Notes: generated by a model not told the origin, from the sequence alone. Shown: positions 33,051 through 42,466, numbered from the stretch's first letter. The stretch is DNA of 64,000 nucleotides from Oryzobacter telluris (GCF_043099285.1 NZ_CP170723.1:620001-684000), one strand, 5' to 3'. A program made the numbers and translations.

Positions 33051-34304
33051 CTAGGACCGGCCCGGCCGCTCGGCGATGACCGGCATCTCCCTCGTGTCGA
33101 CCCCGACGACCGACTCCTCGTACGGCTTCCCCGGCAGGACCGAGGAGATGTAGTCGGCGATGGCGTCCTCGATGGGGATGTCGTGCTGGGCCCGCTCGGC
33201 CATGTACCACCGGTGCTCGAGCACCTCGTGGAAGACCTCGGCGGGCTCGAGCTTGCCGGTGAGGTCGCGCGGCACCCGGCGGGTGACCGGCTCGTAGATC
33301 CGGGTCAGCCAGTCGTGGGCGACGATCTCCTCGTCATCGCCCTGGCGACCGGTGCCGGCGGTGAACGCGTCGAGGTCGTTGAGGAGGCGGCGGGCCTGGT
33401 TCTCGCGGACGTCGAGCCCGGTGAGCCGCAGCAGCCGCCGCGAGTGGTGCCCGGCGTCGACGACCTTGGGCTGCAGCCGCAGCGAGGCACCGTCGATGTC
33501 GGTGGTGATCTCCAGCTCGTCGACGTCGAAGCCGAGGGCGTTGAGCCGCCGGATGCGGTCCTCCACGCGCCAGCGCTCGGTGTCGTCGATCATCTCCGAG
33601 CTGGTCAGCTCGTCCCACAGCTCGCGGTAGCGGGTGACGATCCGTTCGCTGATCTCGATGGGGTCGCGGTCCTCGTGGAGCATCCCGCCGGCCTCGAGGT
33701 CCATCAGCTCGCCGGCGATGTTGACGCGGGCGATCTCGAGGTCGTGCTCGCGCTGGCCGTTGCTCAGCCGGTCGCGCAGCTCGCCTGTCTCGGCGTCCAC
33801 GAGGTACGCGGCGAACGCCCCGGCATCACGGCGGAACAGGGTGTTGGACAGGGAGACGTCGCCCCACCAGAACCCCGCCAGGTGCAGGCGCACGAGGAGG
33901 ACGGCGAGCGCGTCGATGAGGCGGGTGGCCGTGCCGGCGCGCAGGTTCTGGCTGTACAGCGCGCGGTAGGGCAGGGAGAACTGCAGGTGCCGCGTGATGA
34001 GGACGGCGTCGAGGGGCTCGCCGTCGGGGTCGAGACGTCCGCTGACGACCCCGAACGGCTCGACGCACGGCATCCCGAGGCGGCCCAGGTTGCGCAGCAT
34101 CTCGTACTCGCGCCGGGCGATGTCGGCCTTGATCTCCTTGAAGGCCAGGACCCGGCCCGAGAGGCGCACGAAGCGCACGACGTGGCGGGAGATGCCGCGG
34201 GGGAGGGCGGCGAGGAGCTCCTCGGGCCACTCCTCGAGCGGGATCCGCCAGGGGAGGTCGAGCATCGCCGGGTCGGGACGGGCGGCGGTGATCTCGAGGG
34301 CCAT
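33051..34304 (-). CDS. DUF4032 domain protein (kinase-like)
   Basis: 417 residues. The N-terminal half looks like a Kdo/lipopolysaccharide-kinase-type fold (RVLAFKEIKADIARREYEML, LAGFWWGDVSLSNTLFRRD, AYLVDAETGE), keeping a WGDVSLSN catalytic-loop-like motif and an Asp in LVDAET. The C-terminal part is DUF4032. Kinase substrate and even activity are unknown. ATG preceded 6 nt by GAGGCT: probably leaderless. Separated from the msiK-like gene by a strong terminator. Confidence 0.75.
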   Translation of the reverse strand: MALEITAARPDPAMLDLPWRIPLEEWPEELLAALPRGISRHVVRFVRLSGRVLAFKEIKADIARREYEMLRNLGRLGMPCVEPFGVVSGRLDPDGEPLDAVLITRHLQFSLPYRALYSQNLRAGTATRLIDALAVLLVRLHLAGFWWGDVSLSNTLFRRDAGAFAAYLVDAETGELRDRLSNGQREHDLEIARVNIAGELMDLEAGGMLHEDRDPIEISERIVTRYRELWDELTSSEMIDDTERWRVEDRIRRLNALGFDVDELEITTDIDGASLRLQPKVVDAGHHSRRLLRLTGLDVRENQARRLLNDLDAFTAGTGRQGDDEEIVAHDWLTRIYEPVTRRVPRDLTGKLEPAEVFHEVLEHRWYMAERAQHDIPIEDAIADYISSVLPGKPYEESVVGVDTREMPVIAERPGRS

Positions 34305-34342
34305 GGCCCCAGCCTCTCGCACTCGGGGGGTGGGTGGAACGG

Positions 34343-34377
34343 GCGACGCCCCGGACGAGACTCGTCCGGGGCGTCGC
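34343..34377 (-). terminator. Strong terminator downstream of the MsiK-like ATPase
   Basis: GCGACGCCCCGGACG (34,343-34,357) pairs perfectly over 15 bp with CGTCCGGGGCGTCGC (34,363-34,377). Loop AGACT. On the minus strand it follows the ATPase stop directly. Confidence 0.75.
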
Positions 34378-34393
34378 TCTCGTGCGCGGGGCG

Positions 34394-35497
34394 TCAGCCG
34401 AGGCGGGCGCCGGACTTCGCGTCGAAGACGTGCATGTGGTTCGGGTTCGGGTAGACGTAGATCTTCGAGCCCTTGGCCGGCACGTTGCGGCCGTCGACGC
34501 GCGCGATGAACGGCTTGGCGAGGCCGTCGTCGCCGCCCTCGAGCTTGACGCTCTCGCTGGCGGGGGTGGCGTAGACGTACGCGTCGGCGCCGAGCTCCTC
34601 GACGACGTCGACGATCAGCTCGAGGCCGTCCTCGTTCGTCGTGACCTCGACGTCCTCGGGACGCATGCCGACGATGACCTGACCACCGGTGGAGCCGAGG
34701 ATCGAGCGGTCGACGGGCAGGCGGTGGCTGCCGAACTGCACGCCGTCCTCGGTGACGGGGACGGACACGAGGTTCATGGCCGGGGAGCCGATGAAGCCGG
34801 CGACGAAGACGTTGTTCGGCTTGTCGTACATCTCGCGCGGGGTCGCGCACTGCTGGAGGATGCCGTCCTTGAGCAGGGCGATGCGGTCGCCCATCGTCAT
34901 GGCCTCGATCTGGTCGTGGGTGACGTAGACCGTGGTGACGCCGAGGCGGCGCTGCAGCGAGGCGATCTGGGTGCGGGTCTGCACGCGGAGCTTGGCGTCG
35001 AGGTTCGACAGCGGCTCGTCCATGAGGAAGACCTGCGGGCTGCGGACGATCGCACGGCCCATCGCGACGCGCTGGCGCTGGCCACCGGAGAGGGCCTTCG
35101 GCTTGCGCTCGAGGTACTGGGTGAGGTCGAGGATGGCCGCGGCCTCGTCGACCCGCTTGCGGATCTCGCCCTTGTCGACGCCGGCGATCTTCAGGGCGAA
35201 GCCCATGTTGTCGGCGACCGTCATGTGCGGGTAGAGCGCGTAGTTCTGGAACACCATCGCCACGTCGCGGTCCTTGGGCGACAGGTCGGTGACGTCGCGG
35301 TCACCGATCCAGATCTTGCCGCCGTTGACCTCTTCGAGGCCGGCGAGCATGCGCAGCGAGGTGGACTTGCCACACCCGGAGGGACCGACGAGGACGAGGA
35401 ACTCCCCGTCGGCTACGTCGATGTCCAGCTTGTCGACCGAGGGAACGTCGTTCCCCGGGTAGAGGCGGGTGGCCTGGTCGAATCTGACAGTTGCCAT
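34394..35497 (-). CDS. msiK: Sugar ABC importer ATPase, MsiK/UgpC-like
   Basis: 367 residues: nucleotide-binding domain with Walker A (LVGPSGCGKSTSLR), signature (LSGGQRQRVAMGRA), Walker B (VFLMDEPLSNLDAK), and the H-switch (YVTHDQIEAMT). A C-terminal OB-like TOBE domain (about 240-367) is present. Such ATPases serve several sugar importers at once; no permease or binding protein is adjacent, which fits a MsiK-type shared ATPase. A GAAGGAAGG site precedes the ATG; a CCGGCA-TGCCGG inverted repeat (35,518-35,535) is in its leader. Divergent from a LacI regulator. Confidence 0.88.
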   Translation of the reverse strand: MATVRFDQATRLYPGNDVPSVDKLDIDVADGEFLVLVGPSGCGKSTSLRMLAGLEEVNGGKIWIGDRDVTDLSPKDRDVAMVFQNYALYPHMTVADNMGFALKIAGVDKGEIRKRVDEAAAILDLTQYLERKPKALSGGQRQRVAMGRAIVRSPQVFLMDEPLSNLDAKLRVQTRTQIASLQRRLGVTTVYVTHDQIEAMTMGDRIALLKDGILQQCATPREMYDKPNNVFVAGFIGSPAMNLVSVPVTEDGVQFGSHRLPVDRSILGSTGGQVIVGMRPEDVEVTTNEDGLELIVDVVEELGADAYVYATPASESVKLEGGDDGLAKPFIARVDGRNVPAKGSKIYVYPNPNHMHVFDAKSGARLG

Positions 35498-35656
35498 GGC
35501 GTCATTGCCTTCCTTCACCGGCAGGAACGTGCCGGACGATCCGTCGTAAAGGTGGTGGAGCTCCCGCCCACATCGGTGTAAGCGGTTCCGCCAGTATGCC
35601 GTGCCACGCCCGCCGAGTGGTAGGTGCGTCTCACCCGTCGTTGTTACGGTTCGCGG
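35498..35656. promoter_or_regulatory. Divergent control region between msiK-like and lacI-like genes
   Basis: 159 bp. TACGGT (35,645-35,650) is 6 nt from the LacI GTG. For the ATPase, CATACT on the minus strand (near plus 35,595) is a plausible -10. An inverted repeat CCGGCA-N6-TGCCGG (35,518-35,535) lies in the ATPase leader; GTAAGCGGTT (near 35,578) resembles one LacI-type half operator. Direct regulation is inferred. Confidence 0.4.
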
Positions 35657-36691
35657 GTGAACGAGCCGCGGTCCGCGCGCCTGGCCGACATCGCGGCGCA
35701 GGCCGATGTCAGCGAGGCCACGGTGAGCCGCGTCCTCAACGACCGGCCGGGCGTCTCCGAGTCCACGAAGCGGGCCGTCCTCACGGCCATCGACGTCCTC
35801 GGGTACGACCGCCCGACCCGGCTCAAGGCGAAGTCCGCGCTGCTCGTGGGCCTGGTGATGCCCGAGCTGGTCAACCCGATCTTCCCGGCGTTCGCGCAGG
35901 TCATCGAGACCGCGCTCGCGGCCGAGGGCTACACGCCGGTGCTGTGCACCCAGACGCCCGGCGGGGTCCACGAGGACGAGTACGTGCAGATGCTCCTCGA
36001 CCGCGGGGTCTCCGGGATCATCTTCCTCTCGGGCCTGCACGCCGACGCGACCTCCGACCCCGCGCGCTACCGGTCGCTGCGCGAGCGCGGCCTGCCGATC
36101 GTGCTGGTGAACGGCCCGCTTCCCGACCTCGACGCCCCGTTCGTCTCCAACGACGACGTCGCCTCGATGGGGCTGGCGGTCAGCCACCTCGTGCAGCTCG
36201 GCCACACCGAGATCGGGCTGGCCCTCGGGCCGGAGCGCTACACGCCGGTCGTGCGCAAGGTCGCCGGCTACCGGGCGGCGATGCACGAGCACCTCGAGGT
36301 CGACCCCGCCCACCTCGACCGGCTGGTCACCCACACGGTGTTCAGCCTCGAGGGCGGGGCGGCGGCGGCCGGGCGGCTCATCTCGCGCGGCGCCACGGCC
36401 ATCATCTGCGGGTCCGACCTCATGGCGCTCGGGGCGATCCGCCAGGCCCGCTCGATGGGCCTGACCGTGCCGGGGGAGGTGTCGGTGGTCGGGTACGACG
36501 ACTCGACGATCATGGCGTTCACCGACCCCCCGCTCACCACCATCCGGCAGTCGGTGGAGGCGATGGGCGATGCCGCGGTCCGCGCGCTCCTCGACGAGAT
36601 CGGGGGCGAGGGCACGCCGCGCGCCGAGTACGTCTTCCGCCCCGAGCTCGTCGTGCGCGGCTCCACCGGGGCGGCGCCGCACCGCGGCTGA
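35657..36691 (+). CDS. LacI-family transcriptional regulator
   Basis: 344 residues. DNA-binding head ARLADIAAQADVSEATVSRVLNDRPGVSES, hinge RLKAKSALLVGLVMPELVNP, then a periplasmic-binding-like ligand core (VVGYDDSTIMAFTDPPLTTIRQSVEAMG). The ligand is probably a sugar. GTG 35,657 is set by TACGGT 6 nt upstream. Divergent from the msiK-like ATPase gene and a good candidate to control it. Confidence 0.9.
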   Translation: MNEPRSARLADIAAQADVSEATVSRVLNDRPGVSESTKRAVLTAIDVLGYDRPTRLKAKSALLVGLVMPELVNPIFPAFAQVIETALAAEGYTPVLCTQTPGGVHEDEYVQMLLDRGVSGIIFLSGLHADATSDPARYRSLRERGLPIVLVNGPLPDLDAPFVSNDDVASMGLAVSHLVQLGHTEIGLALGPERYTPVVRKVAGYRAAMHEHLEVDPAHLDRLVTHTVFSLEGGAAAAGRLISRGATAIICGSDLMALGAIRQARSMGLTVPGEVSVVGYDDSTIMAFTDPPLTTIRQSVEAMGDAAVRALLDEIGGEGTPRAEYVFRPELVVRGSTGAAPHRG

Positions 36692-36858
36692 CGTCGCGCC
36701 CCCGCCGCCGCGGCGTCCTCGCCTTCGTCGCGCGCTACGGGGCAGGAGGTGTCGTGATCGCAGCGCTTACTGCCCGGTAGGTCGCACCGTGGACGATCTG
36801 GTCCCACGGGCGGGGGTCTTCTCTGGCGCGTCGCCGGGGTGGCCCCTATCGTCGGGGC

Positions 36859-37290
36859 ATGAGGATCTCGGACGTGGTCAGGCGCAAGGGTGATGTGTCG
36901 GTGGTGACGGTCCGCACCGACGCCACGGTGACCGAGCTGCTGGCGCTGCTCTCGGAGCACCGGATCGGCGCGGTGGTCGTCAGCGACGACGGGGGCTCCG
37001 TGCACGGGATCGTCAGCGAGCGCGACATCGTCCGCCACCTCCACACCGACGGTGCCGACCTCCTCGGCGCGCCGGTGTCGCAGATCATGACCGCCGACGT
37101 GCACACCTGCAGCCTCGACGACAGCCTCGACGACCTCGAGTCGGCGATGACCGAGCGGCGCATCCGCCACGTCCCCGTGGTCGTCGACGGCCAGCTGCAC
37201 GCCATCGTCAGCATCGGTGACGTCGTGAAGAACCGGATCGGCGACCTCCAGGCCGAGCGCGACCAGCTGCGCGACTACATCCAGTCCTGA
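36859..37290 (+). CDS. CBS-domain protein
   Basis: 143 residues: two CBS motifs (TVTELLALLSEHRIGAVVVSDDGG; SLDDLESAMTERRIRHVPVVVDGQL) forming one Bateman module, no partner domain. CBS modules bind adenosine nucleotides and act as energy or ligand sensors; the target here is unknown. TATCGT (36,847-36,852) is 6 nt upstream of ATG. Followed by a large palindrome. Confidence 0.85.
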   Translation: MRISDVVRRKGDVSVVTVRTDATVTELLALLSEHRIGAVVVSDDGGSVHGIVSERDIVRHLHTDGADLLGAPVSQIMTADVHTCSLDDSLDDLESAMTERRIRHVPVVVDGQLHAIVSIGDVVKNRIGDLQAERDQLRDYIQS

Positions 37291-37308
37291 GCCTCCCCGC
37301 TCCACCTG

Positions 37309-37383
37309 CCGACTTCTTGCGCATCACCCACCTCAGGACCCCGTTCGGAGGCCCTCCGGGGTGGGTGATCCGCAAGAAGTCGG
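37309..37383. repeat. Large intergenic palindrome after the CBS gene
   Basis: Two 24-bp arms (37,309-37,332 and 37,360-37,383) match at 23 of 24 positions; each begins or ends with the CCGACTTCTTGCG / CGCAAGAAGTCGG core. The loop is 27 nt. It would make an exceptionally strong RNA hairpin or cruciform and may end CBS transcription. Different in sequence from the palindromes at 3813 and 26,550. Confidence 0.8.
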
Positions 37384-37452
37384 GGCTGTTCGGGGTCGAC
37401 TCGTGACCTCCGGGTCCAGCGCGCACCCAGACTGACGTCCTACCGTGGAGGC

Positions 37453-39321
37453 ATGAGTGCCGACGCCCTCGAGCGGGAGGGGACCGACGATCCGCGCGAG
37501 CACGCGCGCCTGGGTCCCTACCGCCTCGTGCAGCGGCTCGGCGAGGGCGGGATGGGCGTGGTCCACCTCGGGCTCGACGCGCACGGGCGCGCCGTGGCCG
37601 TGAAGGTGCTGCGGGCCCACGTGGCCCACGACCCGGATGCCCGCGCCCGCCTGTCGCGCGAGGTCACCTCGCTGAGCCGGATCCGCAGCCCGCGGGTCGC
37701 GCCGATCATCGACGCCGACGTCGACGGCGAGGTCCCCTACATCGTCACGCGCTACGTGCCCGGCCCCTCGCTCGATGACCACGTCCGGGCCCGCGGTCCG
37801 CTGCCTCCGGGCGAGCTGCACCGGGTGGCGTCGGGGATGGCCGAGGCGCTCGACGTGATCCACTCCGCCGGGGTGGTACACCGCGACGTCAAGCCGGGCA
37901 ACGTCCTGCTCGTCGACGGCGACCCCGTCCTCATCGACTTCGGCATCGCGCACGTCGCCGACGACATCCGCCTGACGATGACCGGCCTGGTGATGGGCAC
38001 GCCCGGGTACCTCGCGCCGGAGGTCGTGGGCGGCGACGACGTCACGCCCGCCACCGACTGGTGGGGCTGGGCGGCGACCACGGCGTTCGCCGCCAGCGGC
38101 AACCCGCCCTTCGGGCGTGGGGCGATGGACGCGGTGCTGGCCCGGGTGGCGTCCGGCGACCCCGACCTCGAGGCCGTCGACCCCCGCATCGAGCCGCTCC
38201 TCTACGCGGCGCTGTCCCCGTACCCCGGCGACCGGCCGCACCACGGCGAGGTCGTCGCGGCGCTCGAGCAGTACGCCCACGGTTCCCCGGTCACCGAGGC
38301 CATCGAGGTGCGGCGGGTGCGCCCGGCCACCGAGGCGCTGCGGACGCCGCCGACCACCGCGCTGCCGGTGTCGCCGCGGCCTGCTGCTGCTCCTGCGTCG
38401 AGCGGGCGCGGTGGGGCGGTCCTGGGCGGAGCCGTCCTCGGCGCCGGGGCCGCCGCGCTCGCGGCCCAGCCGGGCCACGCACTGCCGGCGCCCTCGCCGT
38501 CCCCGCTCCCTCCGCCGATGGTGACCACCGGCCGGCCGGCCGGGCCGCCCGGGTGGGAACAGGCCCGCCGACCCGAGGCCACTGACCGTGGTCTGGCGCC
38601 GTACGTCGGTGCGCCCGCGCCGGTGGGGTACCCCGTGCCGCCACCTGCCCCCGTGGCCCGCGAGGGGTCCGCGGAGGAGGGTGACGACGTCGTCCACGGC
38701 GGCTGGGGCGACCCGCGCATCGGCCTCGCGTCGCGCTCTGGCACCCTGCTCGGGCTCCTCGCCCTGTGCGCCGGGCTGACGGCCAAGGCGCCGATGGTCG
38801 CCGCGCTCGCCCTGCTCGGGTGGGTCGTCCTGGCCCGCACCGCCGACCGGTCGGTCACCTCGCTCGTCATGCGCCGCCACGAGCGCGGCCCGCGCGGCAG
38901 CGATGTCGCGGTGGCGGTGGCGGCGAGCCCGTGGCACCTCGTCATCGGGGCGGTCGGGGGTGTCGTCACGATGGCGCTGCCCCTGCTCGTGGGGGTGTGC
39001 GCGATGTTCGCGGGGGCTCTGGTCATGGGTGGTCTCACCGGTGGTGAGGTCAGCCCCGATGGTGTCGTCCCCCTCTCTGCCGCAGGCGTTTTCGCCGCCC
39101 TGACCGCGTGGTGGGGTCCCGGCGGCGCCAGCCTGCGACGGGGGAGCCGGAGCATGGTCCGCGGCGTGACGCCCGGGGCGACGATCGCCCAGGTGGCGGC
39201 GGGCATCCTCCTCGTGGGGTCGGCGCTCCTCGTGGCCTCGGCCGTGGCGGGCGGCGGCCCGAGCTGGTGGCCCCAGACGAGCGCCCCGTCGTGGGTCGAC
39301 GAGGTGGCCCGGATCCCGTGA
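37453..39321 (+). CDS. Membrane-anchored Ser/Thr protein kinase
   Basis: 622 residues. Kinase domain about 20-280: glycine loop RLGEGGMGVVHLG, Lys in VAVKVLRAH, catalytic HRDVKPGNVLL, DFG in LIDFGIAHV, and GTPGYLAPE. A Pro/Ala-rich linker follows, then four or more membrane helices at about 440-610. Unlike PknB, no outside PASTA repeats occur: the C-terminus is a multi-pass membrane block. TACCGT (37,441-37,446) is 6 nt before ATG. The stop overlaps the ThrE-like exporter, so kinase and exporter may be functionally linked. Confidence 0.87.
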   Translation: MSADALEREGTDDPREHARLGPYRLVQRLGEGGMGVVHLGLDAHGRAVAVKVLRAHVAHDPDARARLSREVTSLSRIRSPRVAPIIDADVDGEVPYIVTRYVPGPSLDDHVRARGPLPPGELHRVASGMAEALDVIHSAGVVHRDVKPGNVLLVDGDPVLIDFGIAHVADDIRLTMTGLVMGTPGYLAPEVVGGDDVTPATDWWGWAATTAFAASGNPPFGRGAMDAVLARVASGDPDLEAVDPRIEPLLYAALSPYPGDRPHHGEVVAALEQYAHGSPVTEAIEVRRVRPATEALRTPPTTALPVSPRPAAAPASSGRGGAVLGGAVLGAGAAALAAQPGHALPAPSPSPLPPPMVTTGRPAGPPGWEQARRPEATDRGLAPYVGAPAPVGYPVPPPAPVAREGSAEEGDDVVHGGWGDPRIGLASRSGTLLGLLALCAGLTAKAPMVAALALLGWVVLARTADRSVTSLVMRRHERGPRGSDVAVAVAASPWHLVIGAVGGVVTMALPLLVGVCAMFAGALVMGGLTGGEVSPDGVVPLSAAGVFAALTAWWGPGGASLRRGSRSMVRGVTPGATIAQVAAGILLVGSALLVASAVAGGGPSWWPQTSAPSWVDEVARIP

Positions 39322-40967
39322 GCACCCCCGATCCCCGACCCGACGGCCCTCTGCCCGATCGGAGCGGACCGCCCGACGGTGCCCCGAACCCGCTGGGCCC
39401 CAAGCCTCCTCGTCAGCGGCGGTCGTCGCCGCGTCCTCCGCGAGAGCGGCCCGAGCGCCCGGGGGGCGAGGCCACTCCGGCGGGCGGCGCCGCGGCCTCA
39501 GCGCCCGAGGCCAAGCGGGCCCGCGAACGCCGGGCGCGCCTCATCCTCGGAGACTCGCCGACCGAGCCGATGCCGATGGCCGACCTCCTGCGTCGAACTC
39601 CGTACCGGTACACCCGCATTCCGAACCAGGCCGCCGAGGACGCGAAGCTGCGCGCCGCCCTCGACCTCGCCGTCCGGGTCGGCGAGCTGATGCTGCGGTG
39701 CGGCGCCGGTGCGCCGCAGGTGCAGGGGAGCGTGGCGGCCGTCGCCGCGGCGGCCGGGGTGGACCTCGTCGAGGTCGACATCACGCTGCAGTCGCTGCTG
39801 GTGCAGGCGACGAGCTCGGACGGGCGGCCGCACACCCTCCTCCGCGTGGTGCGCAGCAACCGCCACGACTACGCGCGGCTCGTCGCGGTGCACCAGCTCG
39901 TGGAGCAGCTGACCTCCGGCGAGATCGAGCCCGAGGCCGCGATGGAGCGGCTGCGCACCATCAAGCGGCACCGCCGCAACTTCCCGGCGTGGGCGGTCTC
40001 GGCGGCCAACGCCGTCCTCGCGTCGGCCGTCGCCGTGATGATCGGGGCCTCCGCGCTCGCGGCCGTCGCGACGGTGGCGGTGGTGCTGGCGGTTACGGGC
40101 GTGAGCAGGCTGCACGCGCGCATCGACCTGCCCGAGTTCTACGGCAACGCGATCAACGCCGTCGTCGCGACGCTGCTCGCCGGGGGTGTCTACGCGCTGA
40201 GCACCGCTGCGGGTCTCGGTCTGCGAGAACGCGACTTCGCCTTCATCGTGGCCGGCGGCATCGTCGCGATGCTGCCGGGACGGACCATGGCCTCGGCCAT
40301 CGAGGACGTGCTGTTCGGCTTCCCGCTCACCGGTGCCGGACGCCTGCTGGCGGTCTTCCTGTCGCTGCTCGGCATCGTCATCGGTGTCGCCGGCGGGCTG
40401 AGCGCCCTCATCGCCCTCACCACGGCAGTCGGGTCCGACTTCGTGTCGCCGTCGGTCCTCGACCTGCGTTCCGACCAGTCGGCCGTGCTCGCGGCCCTCG
40501 GGGGAGCGTTCGTCGTGGGCCTCGCCGGTGCCGTCACGGTGCAGAGCCGCCGCCGGCTGGTCCTGGTGTCAGGGGTGCTGGCGGTGGCGGCCGCCGGGAC
40601 CGCGGGGCTGCTCAACCGCGGGCTCGGCGTCGGCGTCATCACGGCCACCGGCGTGGCGGCGGTGGCGCTCGGGATCGTGGGTCGCGTGGTCGCGAACCGG
40701 TTCGGGGCGCCGTCGATGGTCGTCGTCATCCCCGCGTCGTTCGGGCTCCTGCCCGGTCTGACGATCTTCCGCGGCCTCTACGAGCTCGTCGCCCAGAGCG
40801 GCGGGGCGGCCGGGACGCTGTCGATCCAGTCGGGCATCACGACGCTCCTGGGGGCCGGGGCGGTGCTCCTCGCCATCGCCTCGGGCACGGTGCTCGGCGA
40901 GATCCTCGCGGCGCCCTGGGACCGGACGCGCGGACCGGCCATCAACGCCAACACCTCCTCTCCCTGA
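39318..40967 (+). CDS. ThrE-like threonine/serine exporter family protein
   Basis: 549 residues, GTG start in GTGA overlap with the kinase stop. A long Pro/Arg-rich cytoplasmic head (1-90) is followed by the ThrE N-terminal domain (LDLAVRVGELMLRCGAGAPQVQ) and about ten membrane helices (ThrE/YjjP-YjjB type). Exports threonine or serine in Corynebacterium; the substrate here is not proven. Coupling to a kinase is unusual. Confidence 0.8.
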   Translation: MSTPDPRPDGPLPDRSGPPDGAPNPLGPKPPRQRRSSPRPPRERPERPGGEATPAGGAAASAPEAKRARERRARLILGDSPTEPMPMADLLRRTPYRYTRIPNQAAEDAKLRAALDLAVRVGELMLRCGAGAPQVQGSVAAVAAAAGVDLVEVDITLQSLLVQATSSDGRPHTLLRVVRSNRHDYARLVAVHQLVEQLTSGEIEPEAAMERLRTIKRHRRNFPAWAVSAANAVLASAVAVMIGASALAAVATVAVVLAVTGVSRLHARIDLPEFYGNAINAVVATLLAGGVYALSTAAGLGLRERDFAFIVAGGIVAMLPGRTMASAIEDVLFGFPLTGAGRLLAVFLSLLGIVIGVAGGLSALIALTTAVGSDFVSPSVLDLRSDQSAVLAALGGAFVVGLAGAVTVQSRRRLVLVSGVLAVAAAGTAGLLNRGLGVGVITATGVAAVALGIVGRVVANRFGAPSMVVVIPASFGLLPGLTIFRGLYELVAQSGGAAGTLSIQSGITTLLGAGAVLLAIASGTVLGEILAAPWDRTRGPAINANTSSP

Positions 40968-41107
40968 CGGATAGGACGCTGTCGCACGCGGGCAGCACGC
41001 GGGGGGTTCGAGGCCTGACGAGCCGGGCGTGGCGAGGCCGGTGCCCGCGAGGCCGACCCCACCTTTCCGCGTAGACTCCGGGGCTGTCCGCGACGCACCG
41101 CGGACCC

Positions 41108-41183
41108 GCTGGCGTGGCGCAATTGGTAGCGCACCTGTCTTGTAAACAGGGGGTTAGGGGTTCAAGTCCCCTCGTCAGCTCCA
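41108..41183 (+). tRNA. tRNA-Thr (anticodon UGU), CCA encoded
   Basis: Acceptor arms GCTGGCG (41,108-41,114) and CGTCAGC (41,173-41,179) pair fully with one G-U. The anticodon loop CTTGTAA in the CCTGT/ACAGG stem gives UGU (41,141-41,143), a threonine tRNA. T-arm GGGTTCAAGTCCC is standard, discriminator T then CCA. TAGACT at 41,072-41,077 is a likely -10. Serves as the integration site of the downstream island. Confidence 0.95.
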
Positions 41184-41332
41184 CCGCCTGATCATTGCCT
41201 TCATGCCATTGACCTGCAAATATGTGGTCAAGAGACGCTTCTGCGTCGGGGACATGGATGGTCAGAGATGGACGCTTCAGGACAGATTTACTGCACGTAT
41301 ATTGCACGCGCCTGTTCCGGAACCAGGTTGTC

Positions 41333-42466
41333 ATGAGTCCGGCACGGCGAAACCGGCGTGGATTCGGCCATCTGCGCAGGCTCCCCTCGGGACGATGGCA
41401 GGCCAGCTACATGGCTCCCGATTTCCAGCGGATGAAGGCCCCCGACACCTTCCTCACCAAGGGCGACGCCGAGGCCTGGCTGGGGATGCAGCGCTACCAG
41501 ATCATGACCGGCGAGTGGATGCGCCCGGAGCCACCGCCTCCGCCGCAGGTGGTCGAGACCTTCGCCCACTTCGCGACGTCCTGGGTGGCAGGTCGCGAGC
41601 TGAAGCCGAAGACCAGGGAGGGCTACGAGCACCTGCTCAGCCGCTACCTGATGCCCGAGCTCGGCCGGCGGCAGATCGGCGACATCACGCCGGCCACGGT
41701 GCGGGCCTGGTGGGCGTCGATGCCGGCCGACAAGCCGACCGTGCGGGCCCGGGCCTACTCGCTGCTGAAGGCGATGATGAACAGCGCAGTCAGTGACGAC
41801 CTCATCAGCGCGAACCCGTGCCGCCTCCGTGGCGGGTCGAGCACTCCTCGAGAGCGAGACATCCGGCCGGCCTCGATCGCGGAGCTGGACCTCATCGTCG
41901 CGGCGATGCCGGAGCGCTTTCGCGCGCTCGTCCTGGTCTGCGCCTGGTGCGCCCTCCGCCAAGGTGAGGTCCTCGAGCTGCGGAGGGGGGACGTGGACGT
42001 CCTGCGCGGAACGATCCGGGTGGAGCGGGCGGTCTCGTGGGTCCACGGGCAGGCGATCGTGGGGACGCCGAAGTCCGCGGCAGGGACGAGGACGGTCGCC
42101 GTCCCTCCCCACCTCCTTCCGGCGCTCCAGCACCACCTCGACACGTTCACTGGCCCCAGGGACAAGGACCTGGTATTCCCGGGGACGGACGGCGAGGCGC
42201 ACCTCCAGCCGTCCACGCTCTACAAGCCCTGGCGGACGTCCCGGGACGCAGCCGGCAGACCCGACCTCCGCCTGCACGACCTGCGCCACACCGGCGCGAC
42301 GATGGCGGCCATGGCCGGCGCCACCCTGGCCGAGCTCCAGCAGCGACTCGGCCACAGCAGCGTCAACGCCGCCCTGCGCTACCAGCACGCCGCGGCCGGA
42401 CGCGACCGGCAGATCGCCGACGCGCTCTCCGCGATGGCCCGAGCGGCCGAACCCACCTCCGGCTGA
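41333..42466 (+). CDS. int: Tyrosine-type site-specific integrase
   Basis: 377 residues. A SAM-like core-binding part (YEHLLSRYLMPELGRRQIGDI) is followed by the catalytic domain with R (WCALRQGEVLEL), HDLRHTGATM (His-x2-Arg) and the nucleophile Tyr in NAALRYQHA. Mediates attP-attB recombination. ATG 41,333 gives the phage-type start MSPARR; longer reading begins inside possible arm-site DNA. 150 bp from tRNA-Thr 3' end. Confidence 0.93.
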   Translation: MSPARRNRRGFGHLRRLPSGRWQASYMAPDFQRMKAPDTFLTKGDAEAWLGMQRYQIMTGEWMRPEPPPPPQVVETFAHFATSWVAGRELKPKTREGYEHLLSRYLMPELGRRQIGDITPATVRAWWASMPADKPTVRARAYSLLKAMMNSAVSDDLISANPCRLRGGSSTPRERDIRPASIAELDLIVAAMPERFRALVLVCAWCALRQGEVLELRRGDVDVLRGTIRVERAVSWVHGQAIVGTPKSAAGTRTVAVPPHLLPALQHHLDTFTGPRDKDLVFPGTDGEAHLQPSTLYKPWRTSRDAAGRPDLRLHDLRHTGATMAAMAGATLAELQQRLGHSSVNAALRYQHAAAGRDRQIADALSAMARAAEPTSG

